Positions 25,190-36,258 of a DNA stretch of 64,000 bases are shown one piece after another. How positions within the stretch are numbered: position 1 is the stretch's first letter; every line of letters starts with the position of its first letter. The notes below the pieces were generated by a model, which saw only the letters and a program-made list of their open reading frames with translations, was not told where the DNA came from and searched no databases. Position numbers and translations under genes: made by a program. The DNA is from Apteryx mantelli (taxonomy: Eukaryota; Chordata; Aves; Apterygiformes; Apterygidae). The stretch is taken from assembly GCF_036417845.1 (NCBI RefSeq), contig NC_090011.1:1488001-1552000 (forward strand). The letters are read 5' to 3'.

Positions 25190-27420
25190 ATGACGGTGCT
25201 GGGCATCTGCCTGCTCTGTAAGTATGGCGTGGATGGGCTGAGTTAGGCTTCATCACTGCTCCTGGACATGAGCTCTGTTCATGAATGGGACACTGTCACC
25301 CTCACTTGTGTAGTGTCTCCAGACATCCCTGTGACATGCGTTTTCTTCTGCCGATTTGGGAAGGAAATTGTGGTCCTTGCCAAGGATAAATCCAAGTTCT
25401 TCTTTGAGCAAACCTGGCAAGCATTCCCTTAAGGCATGGGGACATACTCCTGCCACTACCAGCACAAGGATGAGCAAAACCACGAGAGAAATTCCCTTCC
25501 TAGCAGTCCCTGGTTCCTGCAAGTTACAGCACCAGGTACGTGCAGGCACAGCTTGGCAGAGAGCAGGGTACTTGGAGAACAGAGAGAGAAAGGCAGAGTT
25601 TCAGGTGCAAAACCACCTGGATCATGCTGATGTTGTTCCTGCTAGAGCTCCCTCACAGCGTGAGTGGTTTTCCATCCTTTCTTTTCAGCCTGAGTAGGAA
25701 ATCTAATGGATAAATGTTTCATAGTGGCCCTGCTTTCCAAAAAAAAAGTCCTAAGGGACTGGGCTGTGTCCGTTTGAACACATCACTGAGCACCCACAGC
25801 TGATATGCTGCTTCTGCACAGCTGATATCTGGGTGCACACTGGATATTCAGGTTTGGCAGGACTAGAGGAAATGTGACCACCCCTCTCTCTCGATCATCC
25901 AGACAAATCTCCTGTCTCCAGTTACTCCTTTCTTGTCGTTCTGTTCAGTCATGAATTCGTACAGCACACTGAATGTAGTCACCACAAATGGCAGGAGACA
26001 TCTCACTCCTTTGGAAACCTCCAGGCTGTATTCTCAGTCCTGCAGACCCTTCTCTGTCACTACTTTTTAGCAGCTAATGCTCTCCCCCAACTCTGTGCTT
26101 TCTGCCAGCACCCTGGCTGCTGTCTGGTGCCTCTGGGCAGCTTTCTCATGCCCATAGCTTCTGCTAGGTCCTGTGTTTTCAGGCAGTTGCAAAGAAAAGC
26201 ACAAACCCTCAAGGCATACTCTTTTCTTAGGCTTTCCAGCCAGCCTGCGCTAGGGTTGGAGGTTTCTGTAAGGTCAGTAGTTGCTATGTTAAGAGACACT
26301 GAACACTTATTTTACTTCTGGTTGACAGATGCTTAGAGCCTTCCACACATGCTTGTACACATCTTTGAGTTCCCCCCATCAATGCCTTTCAGCACAATGT
26401 TATTGTGTAGGAAGCAGTCACATAGGGATGGATGATACATAAAAGAGAAAACAGTAGCTATGTAGGCAGGCAGAGAGATAAATACATAGAAAGAGGAACA
26501 TGAACAGGAAAAATGAGTGGGTGGATAGCTGGATTAGAGGATGGATCTGTTTATATTTTGTGGTCATTTTTTATTTTTGCCAATGAGAGAACATCTATCT
26601 CTGACCACATTTCAACTAGTGTTTTTCACTAGCAAGTCACTCTTGTCAGTATAGAAATAAGGGCAGGACTCTGTTGCTTAAAGATAGGTGTCTGGAGCTC
26701 CTGAAGATGCTCCAGGCATCCAGGACATCTGCATGGAGCTGGCAGATGTGGCAGCAGACTAATGGGACACTGCTGGAGCCAGGCAGGAGGCTAAAGAGTG
26801 CCTCAAGGGACACTAGATTTGTGGGTGTAGGTAACTGAATGTTATGTTATGTTACCTGAGTGTCTCAGGTCTCAGATGCCCATAGTCATCCCAAGCCCCA
26901 AGAAGTTGTGAGTAGCACTCATGCATTTTCAGGTGGGTGACTGAGATAATCTCTGAACAGAACATCCTCACCTCACAGAGTCTTTTACTGTATTTGATGA
27001 TACATGTCCAGTGCTAGCTGTGTCCTCCTTTGCCATGATATTAGATAATGCAGCTAAAAGATGTGCCCTCCCCTAAACTACAGCGTTCATCCTGTGAGCA
27101 TAGATCAGTGTGGAGTTTACACCTTCACTGAATTTGTGTCACAAAACCTCTCTAAGTGCTGCATCCTGTGACACCATTTCTGTGCATCAAACAATCCGCA
27201 TAGAAGAAATATGCACACACTGCTGGTTCATCAGATAATGAAATCCATAGCACAGCCCTGGCATGTGTGGTTCCACCACCTCTTCGTTTCCCTCCCACAT
27301 TGCAGTACTGGTACTGCAGTGTCTCTGGGCATCTGGGTGCTGGCTTTTTTCCTCCTGGTATCGGCACCTATCATTACCTGCTTGCTGAAGAGAAGGACTG
27401 TCCCTGTGCCTGACCAGTGA
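25190..27420 (+). pseudogene. Leukocyte-receptor-like one-Ig-domain membrane protein, probable pseudogene
   Basis: Three pieces in order. A start exon 25190-25217 (MTVLGICLL, phase-1 donor TCT|GTAAGT) resembles the short first signal exon of leukocyte-receptor-complex genes (KIR, LILR and chicken CHIR families split the signal peptide this way). An Ig exon of about 25270-25534 reads EWDTVTLTCVVS, CVFFCRFGKEIVVLAKDKSK, GTYSCHYQHKDE and WFLQVTAPG, then donor GTACGT. A last exon 27320-27420 encodes a membrane segment (SLGIWVLAFFLLVSAPIITC) and a short tail KRRTVPVPDQ. The Ig exon has an in-frame TAA between QAFP and GMGTYSC, so the main reading is broken unless that is a sequence error. The tail has no ITIM/ITAM and the membrane segment no charged residue. 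Family naming is tentative. Confidence 0.55.
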
Positions 27421-27932
27421 CCCTGGATGCAAGAAGGAGTATTAGTGAGCGAAAAAAACAGGGAATGGGAAGTCAAACAGAACTGTGCCTGACAGAACTC
27501 TCCCTGTAAAACAAACAAATGAACAAACTAAAGAAAAACCCTTAAAAACTGCTGACAGATCATATACAAGAGAATACCTAAATTAGACCGTGGACTTTCT
27601 CTCCCAGATGTATTCATAGAGTTTGTTTAAAATGCAATCAACTTATCAAAACTGCAAGAGTTAGGAAAATGCATACTAACTATGAAAAATTGTTTACCTT
27701 TCTATTACCATCGCAACTGCATGCAATTCTTCAATTACTTCTTTTAGAAAACTACATGTGCTAGCAGGAATGTTTCCCCTAGAAATGTACAATTCTCCAT
27801 CCGTAGGTATAAATTAAAAGATCTCTCTTACTCCTCAACCATCCTGACTATACACCTCTTTAATGACAAGACAGTAAGTAGTACTCTATAAAACAGCATG
27901 CGTATGTATGTATGAAGTCTATTATTCCATTT

Positions 27933-27960
27933 TCAGATACTTATTATGAATTATATCACC
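27933..27960 (+). repeat. 28-bp direct repeat, left copy
   Basis: A 28-bp word containing 'tattatgaattatatcacc' recurs with two mismatches at 44926-44953. The two copies enclose the whole 17-kb retroelement and CALHM-like block (copy A). It is too long for an ERV or CR1 target duplication; it could be an LTR-edge remnant or a duplication breakpoint. Confidence 0.7.
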
Positions 27961-28345
27961 ACGAGGAGGGGTCGCCCATGGGAAGCTGCTGGAGGTATGG
28001 GTCAGACAAACAGGCTGGACACACGGACAGGACTTCCCCCGCTGTTCGTAAGGGCCCCTTAAATCTACTAGAATTGTTTCCTTATCTCAACTGCGCTAAC
28101 CTCGAGCAGCTGCTGCCCGGGAAGCAGCTAGACGTTGTTGACAAAACGAAGTATGCATGCCTGGCCCTGATGGGAATTTGGTCAGTGTGTAGCATCATAA
28201 ACAGGGGCTGCTGCCACATACTCTGCCAGTCACTGACCCCTCGCCAGATCTTCCACAGGTGTTTTCACTACACTCTGCCCCTTGACTGACATAGACGTGG
28301 CATTGGTGCCACCAGTATGTGGACAAGGTTCAGACGTGCCTTTCC
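27961..28345 (+). other. Unassigned sequence, possible LTR remnant
   Basis: GC-balanced sequence between the 28-bp repeat and the start of the duplicated unit, with a 'cataaac' word, a pyrimidine-rich end and 'tggtgccacc' near 28305 that loosely recalls an ERV primer-binding site. It is absent from copy B. The LTR reading is a guess. Confidence 0.2.
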
Positions 28346-28349
28346 GGGA

Positions 28350-30745
28350 TTAGCCTAACTAAGAGCAAAGGTGTGCAGGCGACTAAACCATAGTGAATAT
28401 ATATATACATGTATATGTATATAGTAAATTATACCGTGCATGCATAGAGAACTAATCAGCCCAGAACCAGGAGCATAATGCATTTTCCCCATAGTCCGAA
28501 ATTCAACAGCCATGATGACAGTCACTGCCAGGGTTTGTCCCACACGGATTCTTTGGACTTTACATCGTGCAGTACTGGAAATAGGCTCTTTATCTTGTGG
28601 GTGTTGGGTTTGATGTGCTCACCACAGTTCCGTTGGTGTCCCAATTGCCATCAGTGCACAGGGTTAGGATGGAGGGCAGCAATGTCATGGCTCCACTCAA
28701 CAGATTCATCAGGTCACAGTTCTCTGGGCAACAGTTTCCTAGAGGGGCCATAGACTGGGACACTTTCCCCTTTGATTAGTGCCAGGTGGGTGTCTCCTGG
28801 CCCATCAGCAATGATTTCCCCTTCTGAGTGCTCAAGTTTAGCCAGTCACGCACCCACACAGCACACCCTGTAGACCCAAAACCTCCTGGGTGCTGGGTGG
28901 GTCGCAAGGAATCTGTTTCCTGGATAGTGGGGACACTTATCCACTCACATATCGGTTGGGCTATTTGATCTCTCAGAGCACATTGCAGGGGTTGGGATCT
29001 GGTGTAATGGATCGCAACTTCTGCCCCCTCAAGGTAGTTCGAGTCAATGACTCCTGCTTTGATGTCCACCCCCCTGGAGAGCTAGGCTATTACAGGGCAC
29101 CACGCGACCATAATACCCTTGAGGTGTGGTGATGGCCAACCACATACTCACAAGATGCTGGCTCTCTGGTTCAAGGGTTTTTTCTTTGTGCGGCAGTCAC
29201 AGATCCAAGCCTGCACTCCCGAGCATGGCTTGCCTAGGGAGGCAGTCTTGGAGGTGCAGCCGTTGCACTCTAAGCCCATGTGGCTGCTTGATGGATTCCC
29301 CTTTGAAACGAGCATACGGGGTAGAGCCACGCAGTGGGCGGTCACTGAGGCAGGCAGTTGCCTGAGAAATCCTTTTGCTCCAACCCATGAGGATACCAGG
29401 AGGGGACAATTTGCACAGCTGCTCTAGAGCAGTCCGTTCATTCGCTCTATCAATCCTGCCCTTCGCGGATGGTAGGGTATGTGATATGCCCAGGCGATTC
29501 CTTGCTCTCCGGCCCAATTTGGAATGTCATTCCCTCCAAAATGGGTACCCTGATCACTTTGGACTTCCACCAGGGAACCATATAACCCACTCAAGTTTTC
29601 TAATGCATAATGGTGTGAGCCTGGGGAGCTGCGGCACAGGAGTGGGTGTACAATAGACCGGAGCAGGCATCTACAGTGGTCAGGACATATCTGTGCTGCT
29701 GCCTCTCCCGTAAGGGTCCAATATCATCAGTTTGCCACATCTCCCCAGGCTTTTGCCCTCTGCGGATATAAGGCTTTTTGGTCCGCAACCGCTGCGCAGC
29801 TAAGCAAGTACAGAAGGGACAACACTGTCTGGCCTCTCTTTGTGCTGCTGGCAGCTCCCGCTCTGTGCACGCTGCCAGCGGGGCAGCAGGTGCTGCACGT
29901 CCCCCCCCTCCACCTTCCAGGCTGCTTGCTGCGCTTCCCCTCCCCCAGGGGCTGTGTGCGCTGCTCTGGCTGCAGCTGCAGACACTGCTCAAGCAGCTCT
30001 GCACTGGGTTTGCCATCCAAAAGTCCCCATGGCACACCGACTCGCAGCTGGTCTCAGAACATAGTGCCACGACTCACTCTTCTTTTTCTTTTTCTCATTT
30101 ACCCACCTGTTTCCTCAGTTCCTGTCTCCGCTAACAGAGGACGCCTCTGCTAACTGAGATAGCAGCACTGTGGCTTCCCCCACTGTACCAGTCCCACCCT
30201 CAATCATAGGTAGCAGCATCACTTTAAGATGGGGGGGCGGGGGGAAGGCAGTTCACAGCATCTTAGTCTGGATGGTTTTGCTCATGGGGATCTGATCTGG
30301 TCCGGTAAAGTCGGGGGAGTAAATTCCGGACAACATCCCTAGTTGCTACAGCTGGTTTATCCCTTGCTGCAATAGTAGCCTGCTCAGTGAGCCTATCATT
30401 GATGTCCACCCGAGTTGGCCTGAGCACACTAATATGCCTTAATGGCCCTGACCAACCTTGTTTCGGAGCCCCACATGCACCTGCTGCCCAGGGGCTCCAT
30501 TTGAAGCTTGGGCAGGTCCCTGCCCTGACAGCTCTTTTACCACACTTGGCTCCCGGCTCCCCATCCCGTTGGGAACAGCCTAACTGGCCTCCGGGCCTCC
30601 CCAGGGCCAACTGGGACCCTTCCCCTCCAGCCTGTCGAGCTTCCAGGACCCCTCATAAACAGTCTGAACACTTCCACCCTGGTCCAAGATCTCCAATGCC
30701 AAGTGCCTTTCCCAGTTCCCTGGCCCTACCCTGTTCCTGTGTCTT
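28350..30745 (-). mobile_element. Fossil ERV fragment, pol integrase region (copy A)
   Basis: Minus-strand retroviral pol. The zinc-binding and core regions of integrase are visible around 29850-29400 (VLTTVDACSGLLYTHS), followed by the distal part with RPLRGSTPYARF and a C-terminal stretch near 29069-28776. Further upstream at 30260-30400 is an earlier pol or linker stretch (DVVRNLLPRLYRTRSD). The integrase resembles that of the larger ERV at 37.9-44.5 kb. It is a fragment without gag or LTRs and is broken in several places. It predates the duplication that made copy B. Confidence 0.75.
30420..30617. repeat. Dispersed ~200-bp repeat, copy 1
   Basis: The block beginning 'tgagcacactaatatgcctt' and ending near 'caactgggaccc' recurs at 50129-50335 and 54508-54706, with a more diverged partial relative at about 54955-55060. 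Two copies are part of the duplicated unit; the one at 50.1 kb is separate. The family is unknown. Confidence 0.75.
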
Positions 30746-30747
30746 TC

Positions 30748-30872
30748 TTCATGCAGCAAGAACAGGGGATGAAGGAAGGCTGGAAGATCAAGCTCAGGAA
30801 AAATATAATTACTGCTGGAAACCAAATATAGGACACAATGTAACAAAGCTTTAATCCTGCCCGCTGAGGACA
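30748..30872 (-). pseudogene. CALHM-like exon 1 fragment (third paralogue)
   Basis: The minus strand encodes CPQRAGLKLCYIVSY, PAVIIFFLSLIFQPSFIPC and CMKKD, the middle of the same first exon found at 32220-31786 and 56595-56161. Its 'CYIVSY' and 'CMKK' are closer to the copy-B gene than to the intact copy-A gene 1.3 kb away. It is cut at the left exactly where the ERV pol block begins, and has no start codon context, TM3 or second exon. It is therefore the stump of a third CALHM-like gene removed by rearrangement. Confidence 0.7.
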
Positions 30873-31227
30873 TTGAAAGAACAGAGCAAAAGACCCCAAA
30901 TTCCTGGTATGCACTGAAGGGAGCTGAGATCCGCTTGGCTTGAAAAGCACAATAAAATGGGGCAGCAGGTTCAAATCCCTCTTAGTTTGTGATCTCCCTT
31001 TAATGGGGATGTAGATGCTGATGCTTGTGAAGCTCAGAAAGTTATGTTGCCGTAAGATGCTTAATAATTTGGACTTCCTTGCAAATGCAGACAATGTGGA
31101 TCTGCACCATTTTCAGGATTTCTCCTCCTCTTTGAGACCTGAAGATATTTCTTCCTCATTCTGTGCTTCAGGCAAAGGCAAAGCCTGAGAGGTTGAGATC
31201 CCCTAGGTGCTGCTTCATAGCTGTGAG

Positions 31228-32220
31228 TTAATGGATGCAGCTGCTGCTCTCAGAGGACAGGACAGTTTTGCTGTGGTGCACATCAGTGCTGGATGGTGGC
31301 ACCACATTTGAGGCTGGAGAATGGAGAACAGCCAACTCTTGCCCTTCATCGTTCCACAACTTTTTAGTAATACACTTCACAGTCTTCCCTGCATTTTCCA
31401 ACAGTTTTTTAAAATCTGTTTTTTTAAAAACTTCTGTAAGGAGAGGCTTGATTGTAGGCTCCAGGTGCTGCTTAATTATCTGCTGTGCAGTGTCTGTCGT
31501 GCTTTCTGTAATATATTCCTGTGTTCTTTCCTCTAATAGGAGCTCCAGCTCGTTTCTCCTATGTCCTTCTTCATCATTACAGCAGAACCAAAATGGGTAT
31601 ACAGTGTACAGGCCATAACCAACAACAAGAATAGTAAGAACAAACAGCCCCCAAACCTGAAAAAATAACAGATAAACAGAGAACAGATAAAATGGTTCCC
31701 ATAGTGACAGATCCCAGAGTCTTCACACAGAGAGAAAAAGGTGAAAAGTAAAGCACCTAAAATCCTAGATTCCTAGGGCTCATACCTGGGAGAGTATGTA
31801 CGTATCAGTCGGTGATTCTGTTGTTGTGTTCTGTCTTGTCTTTTGAGTGCTGTTTCCTTCATTTACTGGAATCACACAGTCAATGTATCTTCCATCCAAC
31901 AGCAGGATCACACACCAAAGTACAGCAGGTAAAAGTGCTCTGAAAATTAGATCAATTACCTGCGAAACTGAGTATTTCTTCGTGCAGCGAGCACAAGGGA
32001 TGAAGGAAGGCTGGAAGATCAAGCTCAGGAAAAATATAATTACAGCTGGAAGCACAAAATAGGACGCAACATAGTAAAGCTTTAATCCTGCCCGCTGAGG
32101 ACATTTAAACTCAGTCTCCATTATTTCTTCTACCACAATCATTATTATGGTATAGAATGGTACAGACAAAATATTATAATGCTTTTTCCAAGCACTGAAG
32201 AATTGCTTTCTGTCTGGCAT
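31228..32220 (-). CDS. CALHM-like four-pass membrane channel protein (intact)
   Basis: Two exons on the minus strand, 32220-31786 (145 codons) and 31656-31228 (142 codons plus stop), joined in phase 0 across a 129-bp intron with GT (CAG|GTATGA) and AG (TTTTCAG|) ends. The 287-aa product has four hydrophobic segments: VPFYTIIMIVV (about 20-30), SYFVLPAVIIFFLSLIF (about 52-68), LIFRALLPAVLWCVILLLDG (about 88-107), and VWGLFVLTILVVGYGLY at the start of exon 2. EFKCP after TM1, LLDGRYIDC after TM3 and the splice point just after an 'SQ' match the CALHM (FAM26) pattern, for example FKCPC, LLNGTFYEC and QSQ|ILGW in CALHM5 (recalled, not searched). CALHMs form large-pore channels for ions and ATP. 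The usual CPC is CPQ here, and the C-terminal tail is a long charged helix-like stretch. ATG at 32220 was chosen because copy B starts at the same codon. Confidence 0.75.
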
Positions 32221-32787
32221 ATTCTTCAGTGGTCGATACTCCACTAACTCAGAGGACGAGAGAATTCTTCCACGGCTTTATCTCGTCTTATTATACAATT
32301 CCTGTTGCCGTGACTGCAAATGATTAAACAGCAGACGAGAAACAAAAGTGAAAACACATCTGGTAATTAAACCTGGATATGCCTACCATCTTTTGTGTAG
32401 ATTAGAATTATATATTTGTAGCTTACGCTCATCTAATAAAGAAATTGCTGGTGAAATGACATACAGGGAGGAAACTTAATATGCATATGTTATTGAAAAC
32501 TGTGATAACTTTGAAACTAGATTATTTCACACAGTTGCACATTGGAAAACATTTTGGCAGTCAGGGCAGAAATCCAAAACAAGTTCTTGCAACGAATCCA
32601 GAGGTCAATCTTTTCATGACTGTCACTAACCAGTGCTATTGTAACACCAGGACAGGGCTATTACAGAGTGTTAGAAATATCTTTCTTCATTACTTTCTCT
32701 ACAACTCTAAGACACAAAGACAATTTTGGGGCTTGACGTTCTTGCTATAATTTTCTAATCCTATGGCCTCTTCTCACAGGTGTACTG

Positions 32788-33005
32788 TGATAGGATGGGA
32801 GGCAACAAACACAAGCTGGAATGGGAAATTCTGATTAGATGCAAGCTGTTTTGTGGGGAGGGGGTTGGGGTTTTTTCTTTTTTCTTTTTAACCATGAGGG
32901 TGGTCAAATACTGGAACGAGGTGAGAAATCTTCACCCTTGGAAGCGTTCAAGACTCTAGCAATCCGATCTAACTAGACCTACTTTGATCAGGAAGTTGGA
33001 CTACA
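32788..33005 (+). mobile_element. CR1 LINE 3' fragment
   Basis: Decayed CR1 3' end: 'gggaggcaacaaacacaagc', 'accatgagggtggtcaaata', 'gaagttggactacaggccct'. Absent from copy B at the corresponding place. Confidence 0.7.
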
Positions 33006-33007
33006 GG

Positions 33008-34606
33008 CCCTGGAGACCAGGGACAAAGTCCGAAGAAAGGAAGAACTTTGCTTGGTGGAGGAGGATTGGGTTAGGGATCACTTTAACATCCTGGACGTAA
33101 ACACATCCATGGGCTTTAACGGGATGCACCCACGAGTGCTGAGGGAGCTGGCGGATGTCATTGCTAGGCCACTCTCAATCACCTTTGAGAGGTCATGGTG
33201 ATCGGGAGAGGTGCCTGAGGACTGGAAGAAAGCAACTGTCACCCTGATCTTCAAAAAGGGCAGGAAGGAGGAGCCAGGGAAATACCGGCCGGTCAGCCTC
33301 ACCTCGACCCCTGGGAAGGTGATGGAGCAGCTCATCCTGGACACCATTTGCAGGCACATGGAGGACAAGAAACGTGATCAGGAGCACTCAGCATGAATTC
33401 ACAAAGCAGGAAGCATGCTTAACCAGACTGATAGCCTTCTGCCTGGCTGGGCAGATGAGGGGAGAGCAGTGGATGTTGTGTCCCTTGTCTTCAGCAAGGC
33501 TTTTGACACTGTCTCCCATAACATCCTCATAGGCAAGCTGAGGAACTACAGGCTGGATGAGTGAGGTGGACTGAAGACTGGTTCAACAGCCAAGTTCAGA
33601 GGGCTGTGATCAGTGGCAAGAAGTCTAGTTGGAGGCCTGTAGCTAGTGGTGTCCGCCAGGGGTCGCTACTGGGTCCAAGGCTGTTCAACTTCTCCATCAG
33701 GGCCAGGATGAAGGCACAGAGCGCACCCTCAGCAAGTTTGCTGCTGAGACAAAACCGGGAGGAGTGGCTGATACATCAGACAGCTGTGCTGCCGTTCCAA
33801 AGGCCATCAACAGGCTGGAGAAGTGGGCAGAGAGGAACCTCAAGAAGTTCAATAAAGGGAGGTGCAGAGTCCTGCACCTAGGGAGGAATAACCGCTTGCA
33901 GCAGTGCAGGCTGGGGGCCGACCTGCTGGAAAGCAGCTCTGCAGAGAAAGACCTGGGGGTCCTGGTGGACAACAAGTTGGCCATGAGCCAGCAATGTGCG
34001 CTTGTGGCAAAGAAGGCCAATGGTATCCTGGGCTGCACTGGGAAGAGCGTTGCCAGCAGATGGAGAGAGGTGATCCTTCCCCTCTGCTAAAAACCAGTGA
34101 GGCCACACCTGGAGTGCTGTGTCCACTTCTGGGCTCCCCAGTACATGAGAGAGATGGAGACACTGGAGCAAGTCCAGCAAAGGGCTACTACAATGATTAA
34201 GGGACTGGAGCATGTGTCACATGAGGAAAGGCTGAGAGAGCTGGGACTGTCCAGCCTGGAGAAGAGAAGGCTCCGGGGGGATCTCCTCGATGTGTGTAAA
34301 TATGTGCAGGGAGGATGTAAAGCAGACAGAGCCAGGCTCTTCCCAGTGGTGCCCACAGGGCAAGAGACAATGCGCACAAACTGAAACACAGCAAGTTGCA
34401 TCTGAACCTAAGGAAAAGCTTTGTTACCGGGAGGGGGACTGAGCATTGGAACAGGTTGCCATGAGAGGCTGAGGAGTCTGCATCTTTGGAGATATTGACA
34501 AGCCGTCTGGACAGGGTCCTGGGCACCCTGCTTGAGGTGACCCTGCTTGAGCAGGGGGTCGGACTAGATGCTCTTTAAAGGTCCCTTCCAACCTCAATCA
34601 TTCTGT
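33008..34606 (+). mobile_element. CR1 LINE with reverse-transcriptase region (copy A)
   Basis: 5'-truncated CR1. The RT region shows VPEDWKKATVTLIFKKG, GKYRPVSLTSTPGKVMEQLI, VVSLVFSKAFDTVSHNILIG and AINRLEKWAERNLKKFNKG, all classic CR1 blocks, followed by the 3' UTR (ggtcggactagatgctcttt) and terminal 'cattctgtgacc'. The reading frame is interrupted by stops and frameshifts, so inactive. The part from about 33550 on is shared with copy B (57330-58393). Confidence 0.9.
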
Positions 34607-34660
34607 GACCTCCAGAGGTCTTTTGCAACCCAAAGTATTCTGCACTTCTGTGATTTTTTT
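34607..34660 (+). mobile_element. Older CR1 3' tail
   Basis: A second, separate CR1 end (ccagaggtcttttgcaaccc, ttctgcacttctgtgat) directly follows the previous CR1, ending in a T run. The younger CR1 seems to have inserted into or beside the older one. Repeated in copy B at 58394-58450. Confidence 0.65.
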
Positions 34661-36258
34661 TTTTTTTTTTGCTTGCTGCTACAGGGTAAAGGGGAAAATG
34701 TAAGCAAGGGTGAGAACCATTGTAACACAAAGAGATAAGCAATGTGGTGCCATAAAGTTTGCCAAGATTAGGAGAGAGCTGCAAGCAAGTTTGAGCTGCA
34801 CTTCTACAGGCTAAGAACTGAAAATGCAGAGGTGGGAATTTCAAGAAATTAGGAAGAGTGCAGCTATAACTCAAATTTGAGAATTAAATCCCTTAGGCTA
34901 GAGGAAAAGGGGCAGTGTTCAGAGCTGCAGTGCATCTGTCTAGCAACAAGTCTAGCCAGCATATAGTAATCCCCAGCAGAAATTACTCTGAAGAAACTGG
35001 GCAGGAGAGGAATCGTGTTGGAACTCAGCTTTTTCCTGCCACTTGAACTTTTAAATGATGTCAGAATCGTGAGGATGGAAATGCACTGGGAAAACTGGTC
35101 CCCTGCCTCCTGCCTTTGTGAAATGACATCTGTGCCTCAGCTAGTCATCACATAACTCCTTAATATTTCATAGGGAGATGCAGACACTTTGGGGCAAACA
35201 CACTTCCCTAAACACAGGTGTTGCAGAGACCCAAGGGCTTCCCCCATGTTGTCACAAGGACTGCCAATGCTCGAGAAGAGCCCAGGTCTCACACAGGACT
35301 TATGGCACACCTGCCAGCCGAGTGAGGAGGTCTCAAGTCCTCTCAGAAAGCTCAAGGGTTGCTGAACAACAGCGTCAGAGGAAATGAATAAAAATCCAAC
35401 TGCAGGATGGGAATCCTATGTGGGAGATTTCAGTGATTAACACAGGATGGAGAGTGGGATTCACTCTCTAACTTGAGATGTCTCTAATTCAGATAGATAA
35501 AGAGTGAGCTAGGAAAGTCTGCCTCAATTTCTCTTTATTTGACAAATGTCACAGTAACAATTCCTAACCATGAATTTTGCCAGACTCTGAATTCAGGCTA
35601 ACAGGCAGTGGTTTATTTTGCCTTGAGAAAAAGGACATGCAATATAGCAACACATGAGAAGAAAAAGCGCTCGCAATCCTCCATGGAAGATTAGGTATCA
35701 GATAGGAGTTCTCTGCCCTAGCTGAAGCTATAAGAAGTCAAGGCCATTTCTGATGAAAGCTCACGCAATTGCTTTCAGTTTTTCTTTCTCGTCATTTTGA
35801 GCACAGGCTGCTTACTATCTGTTTTAAACTGGTGCCTTAGTTCTCTGTTCATCCATGCTGCCTAGTCTTGGCTTGCAATTAGGCTCAGAACTGTGCCCAT
35901 TTCTTGCCCAGAAGATGGACACCGACTGCCCCACATGTGGCTCTGTTTTTCCAGTGCAATCTCCACAGGGTACCCCAGCAGACCTGCGCTCTCTCAGCCC
36001 ATCCTTAATGCACATATGCATCATCTGCTGCTCCAGGTTGTGCACAGTCTGCTGCAAAGTGGCACCTTCATTCACATGCACAAAATCACTCAGCAGAGAC
36101 ACACGAGAAAGCACCCTTTCCTTCTCAACAGCCAAACTCCTTTGTTACTTCTGGAAGCCCACGCAGGCAGCTGGGGGATGCAGAGGAGAGTAATGCTGCC
36201 CATGAAAAAAGCCAAGATGGCTATGTCTGGCTGTGACGATGTGCTCTTTTCCCCACCC
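34661..36258. other. Unassigned part of the duplicated unit
   Basis: No recognised gene. On the minus strand near 36240-36090 a signal-peptide-like frame (IAILAFFMGSITLLCIPQLP) and, near 36135-36020, a heptad-like stretch (ATLQQTVHNLEQQMMHMC) stand out, and both are preserved in copy B (about 60117-59650). I cannot assign them to a family. Confidence 0.3.

Noticed and set aside
25190-27420. Firm assignment to chicken CHIR genes
   Set aside because: The split signal exon and Ig layout fit, but the Ig sequence is too diverged to name by eye.
27961-28345. Primer-binding site at 'tggtgccacc' near 28305
   Set aside because: Only a short match, on the plus strand while the adjacent ERV is on the minus strand, and no LTR boundary fits it.
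29778-30134. Plus-strand open frames across the ERV integrase region (also 53865-54241)
   Set aside because: They overlap minus-strand pol sequence and are antisense shadows with low-complexity composition.
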